Shown: positions 52,847-53,456 of the stretch, in pieces
Position numbering within the stretch: the stretch's first letter is position 1
Layout of the letters: each line of letters begins with the position of its first letter
Source of the DNA: Porphyra umbilicalis
Taxonomy: Eukaryota; Rhodophyta; Bangiophyceae; Bangiales; Bangiaceae
DNA: 53,456 bases
NCBI GenBank assembly: GCA_002049455.2
Contig: KV919185.1
Location: 1 to 53,456 of the forward strand
Reading direction: 5' to 3'
Translations under genes and position numbers: made by a program
The notes under the pieces: model-generated
Seen by the model: the letters and a program-made list of their open reading frames with translations, nothing else
Told to the model about the DNA's origin: nothing
Database searches by the model: none

Positions 52847-53456
52847 CGACCGCTGGCCGCCCCCACGGACGGGCGCCGGCCCGCCGCCGCTGCCCGAGCT
52901 CGTGGGGGGCGAGGGCGCGCCCCGCCCGCCGACTCCCGGCGGGGCGGGGGCGCCCGGACCGTTGGACCCGGAGGCGACGGCCCGCCTCCAGGACGGGGAG
53001 GTCGCGGCCGGTGCACGCGTGCTGGCGTCCGGAGCGGGGGCTGCCACGTGTTTCCCGGGCCGGTCGCCCCTTCGCCACCCTGACGGCGGCGGGGGAGTGC
53101 CCCGTCGAGCATTGTGGCGCCGCGCTGCAGACACCCCTGGGTGACCCCCCGCCCTCCTACACCTTCGGCGGGCGCACGTCATCGGCGACGTGCCGGCGGA
53201 CGTCACCGCGGCCCTCGGGTTGGCGGGCTGCCGGTGGTGTGACGCGCCCCTCCGCGCTGCCCGCCCGCGCTTCGGCTTGTCCTCGCTGCTGTCGCACGAG
53301 CGGCAGTGCCGGGAAAACCCGGCCAGCCAGCGCGGCGGCGCCGCCGTCGCCCCCGCCCCGGCGGGTGCCCCCCCGACCCCGCGGCCCGCGGCTTCGGCGC
53401 GCACCCCGCCGTGCACACCCCCACCCCCTCTTCCGCACCAACCGGCCGAGTGGGAG
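52839..53456 (+). CDS. Retrotransposon ORF2, N-terminal part (cut by window end)
   Basis: It starts MSDDRWPPPRTG. The conserved part needs two frame changes, near 53060-53090 and at the C6 run near 53148. Read that way it gives GECPVEHCGAALQTPLGD and HLRRAHVIGDVP, a good C2H2 finger (C at 53098 and 53113, H at 53160 and 53175), then CRWCDAPLRAARP and LLSHERQCREN, a CCHC module. Both match copy 1. These fingers recognise target DNA in R2-type elements, so they are candidates for tRNA-Lys recognition (inference). The RT and nuclease lie outside the window. Confidence 0.6.

Larger units (their letters stand above)
49802..53456 (+). mobile_element. R2-like non-LTR retrotransposon, copy 2, in tRNA-Lys; runs off window
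   Basis: It starts directly at the cut tRNA-Lys gene and has the same orientation. It holds a 92-nt leader, ORF1 (from 49894) with the same RRM-like core as copy 1, the ATGAGTGA junction, and the first 600 bp of ORF2 with zinc fingers like copy 1. RT and endonuclease would lie beyond the window. It retains the ORF1 N-terminus that copy 1 lacks, so its 5' end is probably complete. Divergence from copy 1 is large, so the two are related families and not recent sisters. The remaining tRNA bases are expected beyond its 3' end. Confidence 0.8.

Overview
The window looks like nuclear DNA of a GC-rich eukaryote. My best guess is a red alga of the Porphyra/Pyropia type. That is inference from very GC-rich, apparently intronless genes, long Ala/Gly/Pro runs, an N-terminal extension of plastid-transit type on a transporter, and dense transposon debris; no diagnostic marker gene is present. 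I see no bacterial operon structure and no ribosome binding sites. There is a eukaryotic tRNA-Lys(CTT) gene, AATAAA-type poly(A) signals and a Kozak-like ACCATGG start.

Layout. 1-723: a PIF/Harbinger-like transposase fragment. 826-7160: a decayed non-LTR retrotransposon of the R2-like class (RRM-like ORF1; ORF2 with zinc fingers, reverse transcriptase and a restriction-enzyme-like endonuclease). 7.2-30 kb: lower-GC transposon graveyard with remnants of pogo-like, Tc1/mariner-like and PIF/Harbinger transposases, a zinc-knuckle ORF, and several non-autonomous inverted-repeat families, one of them inserted inside another. 30.5-46.1 kb: four host genes. These are a BK-type potassium channel (+), an EamA/DMT transporter with a transit-like leader (-), an Old Yellow Enzyme family oxidoreductase (+), and a very large membrane protein joining an acyltransferase-3-like half to an Egghead-like GT2 glycosyltransferase half (-). 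The first two and the last two are tail-to-tail pairs. 46.1-53.5 kb: an intact tRNA-Lys(CTT), a 1.3-kb palindrome with 600-bp arms, and a second tRNA-Lys(CTT) cut at base 57, where a second R2-like element begins in the same orientation and runs off the window.

The most interesting system is this R2-like family. The second copy starts inside the T-loop/B-box of a tRNA-Lys gene. Both copies join ORF1 to ORF2 through the same 8-nt ATGAGTGA stop/start overlap, although their sequences are well diverged. The acyltransferase-Egghead fusion comes second.

Caution: most long reading frames here, including the obvious host genes, change frame at long runs of G or C. This could be consensus-sequence error, so frame breaks alone should not be read as pseudogenes. 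In-frame stops and lost catalytic residues in the transposable elements are better evidence of decay. The host genes do not form a visible pathway; they are ordinary neighbours between repeat-rich blocks.
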